DNA of 64,000 nucleotides from Monodelphis domestica (GCF_027887165.1 NC_077230.1:35105351-35169350), one strand, 5' to 3'. Positions 48,930 to 62,231 are shown, counted from the stretch's first letter. The notes: generated by a model not told the origin, from the letters alone. Translations and numbers: made by a program.

Positions 48930-50009
48930 GAGGGCAAGATTTTTGATGCATTGCCCATACATAGATCCAGGCAGGTAGAGAGGTAGAAGAAAAATTGAGG
49001 GGGGAAATGAGAAAGATACAGGAAAATCATGAAAAAATAATAAATGCCTTGGAAAAGGAGGCCAAAAAGCATTGAAGAAATTAATATCTTAAATACTAGA
49101 ATAGGCCAATTGGAAAAGGGGCACAGAAATCCAATGAAAAGAAAAACTATTTAAAAAGCAGAATTGACCAAATGGAAAAAAGATATGGAAAAATGCATTG
49201 AAGAAAAGAACTTCTCAAAAGGTAGAATTGGCCTTTGGAAATATATAAAAATTCACTGAGGAAAAGTACTTTACACAAAAACAGATTTAGAGAAATTAAA
49301 AAGCAATTACAAAAGCTTACTCAAGAAAATCATGCCTTAAAGATAAGCAAGTGGAAACCAATAACTCCATGGGACACTGTGATAGTTCATAATGAGTCTA
49401 AAATAGAAATAGAATCCATCAATCCTCTAAAAGAGATTCTAAAATAATAACTCCCAGGAAAATTTTAGCCAAATTCCAGAAAAGAGGGCAAATCAGAGGA
49501 AGAAGTGGTCTGAAACTAGCTAGAAATAAGATGAAGAGTAATATAGTAATCATAATGGTGCAAAATTTTTTGCAATTCTCTCATAAAGACCATATTTTTA
49601 AAATATATAGAGAAATGAGATAACTATATAAGAATATAAGTGATTCCCAAATTAATAAATGATCAAAGGATATGAACATGAAATTCTCTGTCAAGAGTAA
49701 TTAAAGCTATGCTTTATTCAAAAACTGCTCTAAATCACTGCAATTTAATGCAAATTAATGCATTTTATGCATTGTGCATGCAATTTATGCACAAAATGCA
49801 AATTAAATTATCTGAGATACCGCCCCACATCTATCAGATTAGCAGTTATGACTGAAAAGGAAAATAACAAAACTGTAGGGGATGTGGAAAGATTGAGACG
49901 CTAAAGCATTATTGTTGGAGTTGTGAAGTGATTGAATCATTCTGGAATGCAATTTGAATCCTATGCCCAAAGAGGTAAAAAATCACTTTAAAAGACTGAT
50001 ATATATTAA

Positions 50010-50990
50010 CTTAAGGTCGCCAAGGAATTCAGCTATGTAATTCCTAAATGAAAACTCAAGTCAGCAGTCAACCTTTTATGTAGTTTAATTACAAACAGGA
50101 TGAAGAAAGGTATTAGAGATAGAGAGAGAGAGGGAGAGAGAAAGGGGAGAGAAGGGAATAGGGCTTAAATACCCCTTCTGTTTAGGCTGGGCCAAAAGGC
50201 CCAAGCCCTTAGATAGCTGAGGCAAAGAAAAGAGATCAGTCCCTATTACTCACGTGACCAAAATGGAGAAACAGTCTCAGGGGCCTCCACCTCCAGCTTC
50301 CTTCAGAGCAACCTTCTCAGAACACCTCTCCAACCACTCAGAGCCAAAACTCTCCAACCAACCCTCAGTCCTCAGACCCCGCTATCTTTAAGGAAACCAT
50401 CCAAGTTCCCTCCCCTCAGTTCTCACATCTACCAATCACTGTCCATGTCTTCCCTGTGCCAATGGTGGCTCTAGCTTAACCCAGGACCGCCCAGAGGTCT
50501 GTGGCTTTGCACATGTCTGTTGGAGGTCATATTCTCAAATAATTAAATCTTGATCCTTTGCTACAGCCCTTCCTAAATCCTGTTACCCTGAGTAGGGTAG
50601 AGATTGGAATAATTAAATTTTGATCTATGCTGCAGCCCTTCCTAAATCCTGTTAGGACTGAGTAGGGTGGAAATTGTATTTTCCAAGACTTGGTTCTGTC
50701 ATTCCAAGTATCTCTATTGTATCAATTCTAAAATCAATCATGACTCAAAGAACTTCCTGTTCTATGCTTAAGCATTGGTCAAAGCCCTTTCCATTGTTCA
50801 GCAAAAGGTTTCTGTCCTAAAGTAATCTTAAGAAGGGAGGAGGAGGAACCTCCCATGCCAATGGGGTTCACATTCCAATAGAGTTCCCATTATCAATAGG
50901 AAATTTTCCAAGTATGAAATTTCCCAATGGTGAAATTTCCAACATTTATAAGTCTAAGAAATTTTAAGGTTGACACCTTTGATGTAACAA
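50010..50990 (-). mobile_element. Solo ERV LTR inside an L1
   Basis: It is flanked by L1 3' sequence that reads through if the element is removed ('ccaaagaggtaaaaaatcac' before, 'tattccaaagagataaaaaa' after). It shares with the LTR at 52895-53748 the motifs 'aagcccttagata/aaaaga', 'atctaccaatcac', 'ttcattgttcagcaa' and 'gtttct..cctaaag' in the same order. On the minus strand TATTTAAG (plus about 50165) is TATA-like. Exact ends and duplication were not resolved. Confidence 0.65.
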
Positions 50991-51949
50991 TATCAGTATA
51001 CTAGACTATGTATTCCAAAGAGATAAAAAAACAAATGGGTAAGGAATATACATTAAAAATATTTGAAGCAGCTTTTTGGGGAGGGACAAAGAATTCAAAA
51101 GTAAAGTGATATCCATCAATTCAGGAATGAGTGAGTAAGCTGTGGTATATGATCATAATGGAATACCATTTTGCTGACAAAATGACAAAAGGAAATCAGA
51201 AAAAATTGAAACAATGAAATTAGCAGAACAACATTGTATAAAGTGACAGGCATAATGTAAAACACTGTGAATAACATAGCTATTCTAAACAATACAATGA
51301 TCCAAAACAATCCCAAATGGCTACTGATAAAAAAAAAAGCCATCTCCTTAGAAGGAAAATGATTGAGTCTAAATCTAGAAGAAAGAAAAGATTTTTAACA
51401 AAATTTTTTTGTTCAAATATCCTTCCACAAAAGTATTGACAGGGGGAAACCTTTTAAATGATTACATATGTAAAATGTAAAGGAGCTTATTTACCATTTT
51501 ATTGGCTGAGGGATAGGGTGAGGGAAGGAGAGAATTGAAGATTCAAAATTATTTTTTAAATGTTGTAAATATTTTAAATGTAATTGTAGAAAAATGCATA
51601 CATATCGGGACTATACATAATCATTCTCAAAATTCTCTTTACATAAAGACCTAAATAATTAGAAATAAATGTTAAATAAATCCTCTGAAGCCTGAATCAA
51701 TATCATGAAATACAAATAGTATCTAAGTTAATATACTTTGCTGCCATACTTAATAAACTCTGAAAACATTGCCTTACAATAGAGGTTAAGAAAGTAAGAA
51801 CACAATAGAGTAATAAAAAGGTCAAGTATCTCATGAGACATAATGAAAAAAAAAGATTAAAATGAAGTAAAGGTAGTATGTATTCCACATCTCAAAGTAC
51901 TCTACAAAGCAGACATTGTCTAAATTTTTTTGATGTAGTTTATGAAATA

Positions 51950-52115
51950 GATATCTAACTCTTAATAGTTGTGTGATTCTGGCAACATCACATAACCCTG
52001 TTTGTCTCTGTTTCTTCTGTAAAATAAGATGGAGAAGGAAATGGAAAACTACTCTTATTTTTGCTAAGACAATCTGAAATCAGATCATAGAGTCAGATAC
52101 AACTAATCAACAAAA
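51950..52115 (+). repeat. Marsupial SINE
   Basis: 'ttgtgtgattctggcaacat' followed by 'gagtcagatacaactaatca' and an A-rich tail, the usual 3' half of a tRNA-type therian SINE. Confidence 0.65.
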
Positions 52116-52509
52116 ATAAAAAAAAAGATCAATGATCAACTATGGAACAGTTTAGGTGTACAACATGCAGAATCAAATGGATCTTGTATGCTACTGTTTG
52201 ATAAAAATTCAAAGTCCTAAGAATACCAGAATCAGGAAATACTATTTTTTTAAATGATGGAAAATTGGGAATGGATGGAGATGAGTTTTTGTACAAGTTG
52301 TCTTTAACTAGGCATACATGAACAGAGAAATTATCTATGGAGAAACTTTAGGAGTTCTTTAACCTTGGGAGGAAAAATAATGCATGTTCATTTTCAATAA
52401 CAATAACCTTTCAATGAAATTTAACATTTCAATAACAATTTTAAAAAATTCAGTAAAATAGCACATAGGTTAGTTTAAAGAAATCTATCATACAAAAATG
52501 GTTAAGAAC

Positions 52510-52894
52510 AGATATAAGAGAAGATTGCAGCTTAGAAGCAGCAGAAGTTCAGACCTCTAGAAAACCCTTCCTTACCGATCACAAACTGACTGCTCCTAGG
52601 AGACTGAAAATCAAACCTAACAAGAGAGCCAAGGAACCCTTCCTTTGGGCTCAATGCAAAAGATGCACCCACCCAAAAAAAAGCCAGAATCCAAGAACAC
52701 TTGGGTTTAAGGGGAAGGCAGAAGGAAGGTCCCAGGACTCCTCCCACACACACATAGAGTGCTAAGACTCCAGCGGCAGTGGCAACCTCTGGGCAGGCAA
52801 AGGCACTGTTCTGAAGGGTGTACCTTGAGGGCAGGGCTGTGCCAGGCTCAGAGCATCGAACACAGGAGGCAGGGGAGGAGCTGGAGAGGGAGCA
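52510..52894 (+). repeat. Possible LINE 5' UTR
   Basis: A G+C-rich stretch unlike its surroundings, starting 'gagaagattgcagcttagaa' and running to the edge of the LTR. The composition and the 'cctaggagactgaaaatcaa' sequence suggest a LINE 5' UTR, but this is uncertain. Confidence 0.35.
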
Positions 52895-53748
52895 CTGTTA
52901 TAATTAAAATGGTTGGATGCCATAAACTGTAAGTAGTTAAAATAGTGGAAGATATAAATTGTAGTAGATATGAGTGGATGAGTAAGTTGTGACCCCAGGA
53001 AAAATGTTTTCACTACAGTGTTATGTTTTTAAATCAAATATAAGGTGGTCACCAGGGAAATATTCCCAATTATTCAAAGATACCCAAATCAGCTGGGTTT
53101 TATAGAGATTTTAATTAATACAAATGAGGAATTAAGGAAAAGGAGAGAAAGAGAGAAAAAGGGGAATAATGAGAAAAAGAATAGGCCAGCCCAGGGCAGC
53201 CCTGGCCAACCCAGGCCTAAGCCCTTAAAAGAAAGGTCAGTCAGTCCTTAATCACTCACCACAAGATCTGTCCAAGCAAGGATTCTAGTGACACCAGGCT
53301 AGCATCATCTCAGCTGCCTCCACCAGCTTAATCCTCCATCTGAAAATGACCATCTGAATGAATCTGAGCTCCTATTTAAAGGGCATTTTCTCCTATGTCA
53401 CCTCCCCTAAGTCCGTATATCTACCAATCACAGTAGACATTTTTCAAAGGACAGACCATTCTTAGTTCACACCTAAGAAGGCTTTAAATTTTTGATTAAG
53501 TTCACACCAGAAAACCTCTAAGTAAGTTTCTCACCTCTTTGCTCCTTGTAAGTTCACACCCTTTGTATTATATCCAAAAATACGCATAGCTTAAGAATTT
53601 TTGTCCTACTATAAGTATGGGTTTAAGTATCTTTCATTGTTCAGCAAGGAGTTTCTTCCCCTAAAGCAGGCTTAAGTATGGGTGGAGTAGAGGTCTTCAC
53701 ATTCCTGATCTAAGTAGAGTTCTCACATTCCTGATATAAATTCCTTCA
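52895..53748 (-). mobile_element. ERV LTR adjoining integrase
   Basis: The 3' LTR of a minus-strand ERV, placed directly after the pol fragment. It is related to 50010-50990. A TATA-like TTTAAATA is present on the minus strand (plus about 53372-53379). Its upstream edge reads TGAAGGAATT on the minus strand at 53748, right at the end of the integrase frame. Confidence 0.65.
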
Positions 53749-54335
53749 TTGTTTAAATGGGGAATGGTCCCAATGGGGAATAGTATTAACCCAGTTTGAT
53801 GAAGTAGGGTCTGGGAATTTTTTACAGTTTACAATCCTAATCAGATGAAGTAGGGTCTGAGAATTTCTAAGGTTCATTGGAGTAGTTAACAATATTTGGA
53901 ATGGTCCTTCCCATGAAGGCTGAGTTGCTCCAGTACACTTGAAATTTTTAATATACACTTTGTCTCCTGGGTTCAGGTCATGAAGAAAAAAATCTAGTGG
54001 TCCAGCTTGTACTGCAGCTTCAGATTCATAAAGTTCACGTAGTTTGTGCTGTAACTCCTGTATATAGGAAGCAATAGTAGTATCTCCCCCTAATAGTGAA
54101 GTATATGCAGGGCAAAAAAGTTTAGCCTGTATAGGCGGATTTCCAAAAAGCAACTCAAATGGTGAGTTGTGTAGGTCTCCTGTAGGCCTGCTTCTGAGAT
54201 AAAATAGGGCCAGGAGGAGAATTTCAGGCCATTTTAAATGTGTCTCAGTACATAGTTTTCCATCATCGTTTTAAGTTCTTTATTCATCCTCTCAACTTGT
54301 CCTGAGCTCTGGGGATGATATGGAACATGGAATTT
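53746..54335 (-). pseudogene. ERV pol fragment: C-terminal half of integrase (gamma-type, class I)
   Basis: The minus strand encodes the end of an integrase. First, about 54345-54150, comes the 'SSGQVERMNKELK' stretch that carries the catalytic Glu of the DDE core, with the frame partly disturbed. Then an open frame from 54153 to 53746 holds 'PGDKVYIKNF', 'QPSWEGPFQILLTTP' and a short tail. The W-x-GPF-Q-LLTTP motif is typical of gammaretrovirus-like integrase C-terminal domains. gag, protease, reverse transcriptase and env are absent; env is replaced directly by the LTR. Upstream it is cut off by the antisense LINE at 54360. It is a relic with no coding function. Confidence 0.8.
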
Positions 54336-54359
54336 GGGAGTTATCCCCAAATTTATTTT

Positions 54360-57300
54360 TTCACAAAACCAAATTTTTTTCTTATTTGTTAGTTCTATAG
54401 TTTTATTTCAATTTATTCATATCTCCCTTGATTTTCAGGATTTCCAAATTGCCGTTTAATTATGAATTTTTAATTTGTTCTTTTATAGTTTTTTTACTTG
54501 CCTAAGCAATTAATTGATGTTCTGTTTCTCTATTTTATTAATATAAGCTATGAGATATGAATTTCCTTCTAAGTAGTGCTTGGTTACATCCCATAAATTT
54601 TGTTTGCATTCCATAAATGTTGTTAATGAAATTGTTATTTGTTTCTATGATTTAATCTTTGATCCATTTGCTCTTTAGGAAAAGATTGTTTCTAATTCTA
54701 AAAATTAGTTTCTAATTTATTTTTATTCTTCTGCATTTTGTTTCACTTTTCTAGCATTCTGGTCTGAAAAGTATGGATTTAATATTTCTGTTTCTATACA
54801 TTTGGATGTGAGGCTTTTATGACCACTTATGTGGTTGATTTTTGTGAAAGTCACACATATTGCTGAGAAAAAGTGCTTTCCTTTCTATTTCCCTTCAGTT
54901 TTCTCCAGAGGTCTATCATGTCTGGGTTTTCTAAAGTTCTCTTTACCTTCTTAACTTCTTTCTTGTTTATTTTCTGGTTGGATTTATCTACTTTTAACAG
55001 GGGAAAGTTGAGATATTCCCCACTAGTAATATTTTTATTTTATTTTTCCTTCTGTAACTTCTTTAATTCTTCCTTTATGAATATGGATGCTATGCCATTT
55101 GATGCATAAATGTTTAGTAATGATATTGTTTTCATTATCTATCAAACCTTTTATCATTATGTACTTTCTTTCCTTATTTCCTTTGATCAGATCAGTCTTT
55201 GCTTTTGATTTGTCTGAAATCAGATTTGCTATCCTGGCTTTTATTACTTTATTTGAGGCATAGTATATGCTACTCGAGCCTCTTTTATTCTGTGTGTGTT
55301 GTCTCCATGTTTTAAATGTGTTTCTTGTGGGCAGAATAATGTGGTGTTCTGGTTTTTTTAAACAACTCTGCTATCCTTTTCTGTTTCATGTGTAAATTCA
55401 GCCCATTCATGAATCCACATACATCATTACTAATTGTGTTTTCATGCATCTTATTTTCCCCGTTTATTTTTCTCTTTCTCTCTTCTTAGCTTTTCCATGT
55501 TCACAGATGTTTTGTTATTGACTATCACCTCCCCCAATTCAACCCTCCTTTTTTGTTCACCCTCAATCCCTTATTCTCTCTAACCTCCTACTTCCCTATA
55601 GGGTAAGATAAGTTTCTACAGATGAATATGGCTGTTATTTCCTTTTTGAGCTAGTTCTGATGAGAGTAAGGTCCAATCAGAGTTAAAGCACATCTCCTCC
55701 ACTGGATTTGCTGTTTATGTGCCTGTTAAGGAGAAATAGTTTGCCTCCTTCTAGATCTCCTTTTCTCTCTTCTCCATTTATTCCTCTTTCCCATTCCCTC
55801 CCTTTTAATATCATCCCATCTTATTTAGCTTCCTTTCTTTGATGCATACCCCTTTTATTGCTCAAATATTAAGTATTTTAGATACTTTAATCTTAAGTAT
55901 TATTTTCAATATTAAGTATTTTAGATTCTTAGCTTTAGCTTGCCTTTGAAATATTATAGATGTCTTAATTATTTCAATGATCATCTTGCCAGGTATGAAT
56001 GAACTCAATTCAACTTTCGCAAAACTATCAAGTATTCTTCTTCTCTTGAGTTTTGAATTTAGTCATCAAATTTTGTTTTCAACTTTTTTGCATGAGAAAA
56101 GTCCAAATTTCTCTATTTCATTAAAGAGCAATTGTTACCTTTTGGAAGTTTAATCTTGGTTTTACTCGGTGTATAATTCTAGGTTGCAGTCCTTTAAATC
56201 TTTGCTTTTCAGAATGTCATATTCTGTGCCTTCCAGTCCTTTAATGTAAAAACTGCTATGTCCTGGAGAATCCTGACTATGGCTCCTCAATATTTAAAAT
56301 GTTTCCTTCTGGCAGCTTCTACTAATTTTTCTGTGGCCTGGGAGTTCTGGAATTTGGTTATAGTAGTACTGGGGTATTTTATTTTGGGTTCTCTTTCAGG
56401 AAGAGATTGGTGGATTCTCTCTATTTCTATTTCCCCCTTCTAGTTTGAGGATATCATAATATTCCCTGAGGACTTCTTAAAATATGGAATTCAGGATTTT
56501 CTATTGATCATGGTTTTCAGGTATTCTGATGATCTTCAGATGATTTCTCCTGGGTCTATTTTCTAGGCTGGTCATATTTACAATTCAAGTATTTCAGACT
56601 TTCTTCTATTTTTTTTTTAAATTTTGGATTTTGTTTCATTGTTTCTTGCTTGTATTTCAGACTCTCTTCTATTTTTTTTTAAATTTTGGATTTTGTTTCT
56701 TGCTTATGGTTTCATTAACTTCTATCAGTCCAATTCTAATTTTAAGGAGTTTTCTTTCTTGAGTTTTTGGGTTTCCTTTTCCACTTGACTGTCTTTTCTT
56801 TAAAGGGTGGTTTCCTTCAGGTTTTGTTTTGTTTGTTTTGGTTTGGGGTTTGTTTTTTTGTTTTGTTTTGTTTGTTTGTTTGTTGTTGTTGTTTTGTTTT
56901 GTTTTTTTTTTTGGTCTCTATTCCCATTTGGTGGATTCAATTAATTAGGAAGTTTTTTTCTTCAATGATTTTTTCTCCCAGTTGTTGAGTTTTTCAATTA
57001 ATTCCCTTATATTTTTTAACTTCTTCCAGGGATTTTTTTAAGATCTAAACTCCTTGCCCACTTTCTTTTGAGGCTTCACATGTTTCCTTTATAGCATTGT
57101 TGTCCTCTTCTGAGTCCATATATTGATCTTCCTTGTCACTAAAGTACATTTCCCAGGTCAGTTTTTTTCTTTTTTTACTTCTTTTTCCATTTTTTTCTTT
57201 CCTTTGTAACCATATTTATCTTTTGAGATCCTTCTCTGTTCCTGGAGTAAAAGGGTATATTGTTCTAAGATTACAGAGTACTCTTCTCTGGTATTTGGTG

Positions 57301-57400
57301 TAGGACTAGCTGCCCTTGTTCCTCGTGGTTTGTCTGTCACGGAGACAGCAGTACTGGCATGTTCTGGGGTGGTTGGCAACTGTTTCATTCAACTATATTT
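54360..57400 (-). repeat. Long antisense LINE (L1/HAL1 type) with ORF1 remnant
   Basis: The minus strand runs from an ORF1-like start near 57400 ('KQLPTTPEHA', 'EEYSVILEQYTLLLQEQRR') through a Lys/Glu coiled coil and an RNA-binding-type region (around 56100-56500), into 3' sequence up to 54360. The sequence at 54360-54690 also occurs at 24000-24355. A (TTTTG)n run sits at 56817-56915. No intact ORF2 is seen. Confidence 0.6.
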
Positions 57401-59860
57401 AGCATAATGACTTACCAGTTCCCCCATTGTTTTGTGGGTTAGTCTGGTCCCCACTATGCTGCTTCACTGCCCCTACCAAGTAGCCTGTGTGGAAAAGGCT
57501 CCCTGCTTTGATTTCTACTGCCCCAGGCTTTCCCCCACCACATGTAAGTAAGTAAATTACTTCACTGTAGTTCTAGTTCCCCCTTCTTGCATCCCTGTAA
57601 CCTCAAGATTCTTTTGCCATTTAGAAGTGGATAGTTCATTGTTAATTCTAGTTCCATCTTTACTACTTTGGAGTCCCAAGGCTCTGATGTCACATGAGAG
57701 TTTGAAGGTTCCTTACCTTCTCTACCTGTATAGAGTGACTCCAGCTGGGATCCAAGATTTGCCAGTACTATCAGATTGCTCTCTTCTCTTACCTACAGTG
57801 AGATGTTGCTCCAACTTTTCTTTGTTTTGAGGCAATTTGTTTTCTTTTGTTTTTACATTGAGGAAATGGAGTGCCTTTTTTTCCTACATCTTATCTTTCA
57901 GCATGCAACTTTTGTCTTCATGCAAAATCTGAATAAAAGTGAAGAGGGCAGTTCTAAAGAGAGGAAGCTGCTGAGGTATCTATACACATAAATGTACATA
58001 TACACATATGTGCACATATATACATCCATATATAATATACATATGTATATGTCTGAACGTATATGCATGTGTGAGCATAGAATGCCTTCCGCATTTTAAA
58101 GATTTTTTTCATAGACATTGAAATTTTTTTTTTAACAAGAACTCCTTGAGAGCAGAGATTGACTTTTTTGTCTTTTTCTGTATCCTTGGTGCTAACCTGG
58201 AACACTTGAGGCACTTACTAATGATTGTTGACTTATTCAAAACCTAGAATTTGTTTTTTTAAGATATATTATCTATAAAAAGAAGAATGTGCATTTTTCA
58301 AAGACTTTCAAGTTTTTGAACTATAACACTCAAGGATGAGATAGAACACTTTATTATCCCTATTACTACAAGAGGAACCTAAGAATCAGAGATGATGATT
58401 ACCTTTGGCTTATATGTTTCTGTGCCAAGAATAATCCCATGTGTCTTACCACAAAGTTTATATTCTGCCTGATTATAAGTAAATTTTCTGGGAAAAAGAA
58501 ACATATAGACATACACACACATATACAGACAAAACACAAATACACATACAAATGGTATCTAGGCTGGTGAAAAAACTGAAGCTAGTGAGCGGGGAAAAGA
58601 TTGCAAAAACAGAAAATTACACATAAATTTATAAATTACCTATCGTTAAGATCAACACTGCCATACACTTAAGAGATGTGCATTATACAATGTCACATGT
58701 ATCTGATTTCTTTTGATGTAAAATACTCTCTGTAAGGCTTATTATCTTGTTTTATCTTCATGACAACTCTGTGGAGGAGGTTACATAAATATCATTTTAC
58801 AGACTTTACAGAAAACAAAAAAAGGAAGATTCTGGGGAAAAGACAGTACTTCTTCAAGTACACCCAGCTAGTAAATGGACAAGCCAAGATTCTGTGGGAA
58901 GAATGCATTGTCACTTTAAAGATATATTACAGAATCTAAATTGTAAGAAGGAATGGAATACATTCTCTCCCTAGTTAATCTGTGTCACCTTAAGATTTTA
59001 TTAAGCGTGGGGCTCACTCTAATTCCCTACTTAAACTGATTGTATAAATTCTAGCTTGAGTCTCTAGCTGCCTTTCTAATGAGATTTCACCATCACCTTT
59101 GTCAGAGTTATGGAGAAAGTGAGGCAGGTCAAGATTCTTTTGAGAAAAGTGAGGTGGGGGGAGGATTCAGTCTATTTCGCCTTCTGCAGATTTGACTATA
59201 CCATTTACTAGCTGTTTGGAACTTTGAACAACTTACTTAACTACTCATGTTCTTTAAATCTCATATGAAAAGTAGTACTGTGAGAACACCAATCTGACCT
59301 TTTGGTGTACATAGTTTCAAAGGAGAAATGCTTGGAAAAAATATTGGACAAATTAAATAAAGAAGTATTATATATACATTTACATATACATATACATATA
59401 TACATATTCTGAAAAGAATGAGTTCCGCATACCAACCAGTGAAGTTTTCTAAAGAATACAGTTCTTTCAGAACAAAAATGACACAATAGAGAAAAGAGAA
59501 ATGGATCCTATTTTGACTCTGGCAAAGGCTTAAAAGTACAGGTGAATTTGGAACAACAAATGCCCAGGTGCCAAGAAGAGGAAAAGATCATGAAAAAGTG
59601 GTTGGAATGGAACAGAGAGGATATTATAGAACAGAGATGATGTTATAAGCATCAGTGTTTGATATTAATAAACATTTTAATCACTGACATAGATGAAATA
59701 ATAGATTCCATATGAAATTTGCAAGTAATTTGTTTTAGCTATAATTTTCCCAAACCTAGTACTATGGAAAATATATTTTTGAATGTTTTAAATGAATATT
59801 ATTTTAGATATATCTGTATCTATCTCTTTCGATCTATATGACTGTCCATCTAAATTTAAC
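57401..59860. other. Spacer inside the rearranged part of unit C
   Basis: No equivalent of unit B exons 2-7 could be found by eye. It contains TA/CA simple sequence at 57980-58070 and a decayed MIR-like SINE near 58735-58900 ('aactctgtggaggaggttac'). Confidence 0.5.
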
Positions 59861-60159
59861 TGTTGGCAAATAAGTTAGAGATGGCTTCCTTTCTTAGCTA
59901 TAGATGTTAGACAACCTATATAGATGTTAGACAACCTATCTATATAGAAGGTTCATTAGAAATCACTTTCTTGGGTGTCATCATTTACCTGAATTTGTCT
60001 GGTATTGTGAATATGACAACTTTTGGAGCATCATTGCCATTGCTAACAGTAGGCAATCTGGTTCAGCCTTTTGAGTCTGGGGTGAATGAGTCACAGTGGG
60101 AAAGTGGATGATGCACTTCAGGGGCTGTTATTTTTTTGGCTGCTGAGTACCATTATTAT

Positions 60160-60670
60160 GGTGATATGTTCAGTTGGTGTTCAGGGAGGGTTAGAACCTC
60201 TACTGTGAGAGCTTGCTGAATGCTTTTCAGGGCTGCTTATCCCGGTTTGGTGTCTACCTCTTTCCCAGGTCTTACCTGTGGCTCCAAGCTATAGTTTTCA
60301 GCAGCAGGCTGTTAAAACTGTCCAGGCAGATGGGTTAAGCTTGGGTTTATGTCTAACTCTAGGCTTGTGAAGACCTCTCCTGCCAGAACAGATGGATGAG
60401 GCAATTTGTTTCAGTAGCCATGAAGGTGGCTGAAGCAAACACTTTCGAGTGCTGAAAACTTGGACGGCTATTAGAGACACTGACATCATTCAGGTGCATT
60501 TTCAGTCATCATGACTTGTCTTGCCACAGGATTTAGATGACTCTGGAAGAAAGAGTGAGGCTGACAACTCTGGGCAACTCACTTAAATCCAATTCACACA
60601 TAAGTTAAGATATTACCCTGTGATGTCACTGGTATTCTTTGAAATGAAGGATCAGCACCACCACCACCAA
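60160..60670 (+). repeat. RTE-type marsupial repeat, unit C copy
   Basis: Same element as 24480-25205: 'gagcttgctgaatgcttttc', 'actcacttaaatccaattca' and 'tgtgatgtcactggtattct', ending in a CCACCA-rich tail. Confidence 0.6.
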
Positions 60671-61055
60671 TTGATGGAACATATTTTTTATTGACTGAAT
60701 CATCCTTTTATCTTCTTAAATCTAGCTTTGTTTTAAACTGCCCTTACAGCTGGCTAATATTTTCTTATAGATTCCAAATGATCAGTTTTTTAGGTGGAAG
60801 CTCAAAAATTATCTATTTAATCCATTCATTTTGTAGGTGAGGAAAATGAAGCCCAGAGAATACATATAGATGACTAGCTCCCCTGCTAAGACTTCAAGTG
60901 TCTTGCCTCTAAATCCAATGCTCTATGTTCTTACCTCTGCATGATAATATAGAGGGTCATTAGCAATAGGAAGCAATTAAAGGTTGCTGTTGCCTCTGGT
61001 TAAACCTAGGAAGAAACTTATACTGTTCTACTCATTGAATTATTCATATTCTTAG

Positions 61056-61158
61056 ATATCACAATTAAAAAAGAACAAGTAGAAGAATTAGTAGAAGAGG
61101 AGATCAGCAGTGGCAAACCTGCAATGGGAAAAGCTCCAATGCAGTTTTCCTGGATTTG
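61056..61158 (+). pseudogene. Unit C exon equivalent to exon 8
   Basis: Acceptor TTCTTAG (61049-61055); donor TTTG|GTAAGA. It encodes 'ITIKKEQVEELVEEEISSG' and 'KPAMGKAPMQFSWIW'. It is three codons shorter than unit B exon 8 and open in the same phase. It has no upstream partner exon in unit C. Confidence 0.75.
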
Positions 61159-61958
61159 GTAAGAGATGTGCTTTTTATAAATGGATAACAAAATTCTTAA
61201 CAGACAAAATAATTTATTTCTGCTGGATTTTACCCCAATTGGCTACTATTTTGCTGTGTTTTTCCTTTATATAAAAGAACCTCATTATTTCTATATGGTT
61301 TCTCAGTTGTTCACATCTTCCACAAATGGACTCTGGCATAGAGGTATCTAACTCACAGCCTATGGATGTGGCCCCAAGAGATCCATTTCTTTTTGTGTTT
61401 GATAACACCAACATAGAGGAAAAAATATAGGACATAGAGTGTATCTAGGGTCAAATTGGAGCTTTGTCACTTCAACTTGTGTGATTGAGGTTATGTGATT
61501 TCTGATCAATACGTTTGAGATTTCTCATCTATATAAAATGAGGGGATGGCACAAGTTGACATCCAGTGTTACTTCCAAATCTACATCAGGGAAACTTCAA
61601 CTCCTTACAAGACAAATCATGTATTAGTTGTGTTTAATGTAGAGGAGGAAGCGGTAGAGAGAGATGATACCATGCCACATGCACAAAACTTTTAACTTAA
61701 TTGACTTCCATTTCTTGTTTGTTTCTTTTTTTTAACATAAAAGTCAGGTTAGGTTATACCTATTCTCTTCGATATATGCCAACATAGACATGTGCCCCAT
61801 AAAAAACCAAAGTTCCTTTAACATATGGCTTTATCTTTCTCATGGAATTGAAATTTATGAATTTTTATAGTGTGTTTCTCTTTAGGTAACTTTTTGCATC
61901 ATAATAGAATATATTTTATGCTTTAATTATTTCCCTCTCAAATCTTGGATGATTCTAG

Positions 61959-62055
61959 CAATGTCCAAGGATACAATTGGCGGAGCTTCTTTTATTTTAA
62001 AAAACATGATGAACAAGTAAAGAATGTGCACAAGCAGGAAGAAACTGACCAAAAG
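61959..62055 (+). pseudogene. Unit C exon equivalent to exon 9
   Basis: Same length (97 bases), acceptor GATTCTAG and donor GTAAAT as unit B exon 9. It encodes 'NVQGYNWRSFFYFKKHDEQ' and 'VKNVHKQEETDQK' with no stop codon. Confidence 0.75.
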
Positions 62056-62231
62056 GTAAATTTTCTTTATGTGAAATTTGTCATAAAGATTTATGTGCAT
62101 TTCTCCATTTTAATTACTAGGTAATAAGCTTGTAAAATAATCTCTAAGACCCTTTGGCAGTTTTCACTATCAATGGTTATATTAACATAGGCCAATCTAA
62201 GCTTTTAAATATTGTCTCTCTTGATCTCTAG

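Larger units (their letters stand above)
47865..51600 (+). repeat. LINE copy (L1/HAL1 type), twice interrupted
   Basis: Begins with a 5'-UTR-like 'gagccaaggcagtggtgaag', passes through an ORF1-like coiled-coil region (48944-49450), then a C-terminal ORF2/3' end (49470-51600: 'gatgtggaaagattgagacg', 'gaatgagtgagtaagctgtg'). The reverse-transcriptase core is absent. It is split by an antisense L1 (48224-48929) and by an LTR (about 50010-50990). Confidence 0.65.

Noticed and set aside
57158..57388. Minus-strand frame of 76 codons with a charged tail, considered as a host gene
   Set aside because: It continues into a Lys/Glu coiled-coil region typical of LINE ORF1 and sits at the 5' end of a long antisense LINE.
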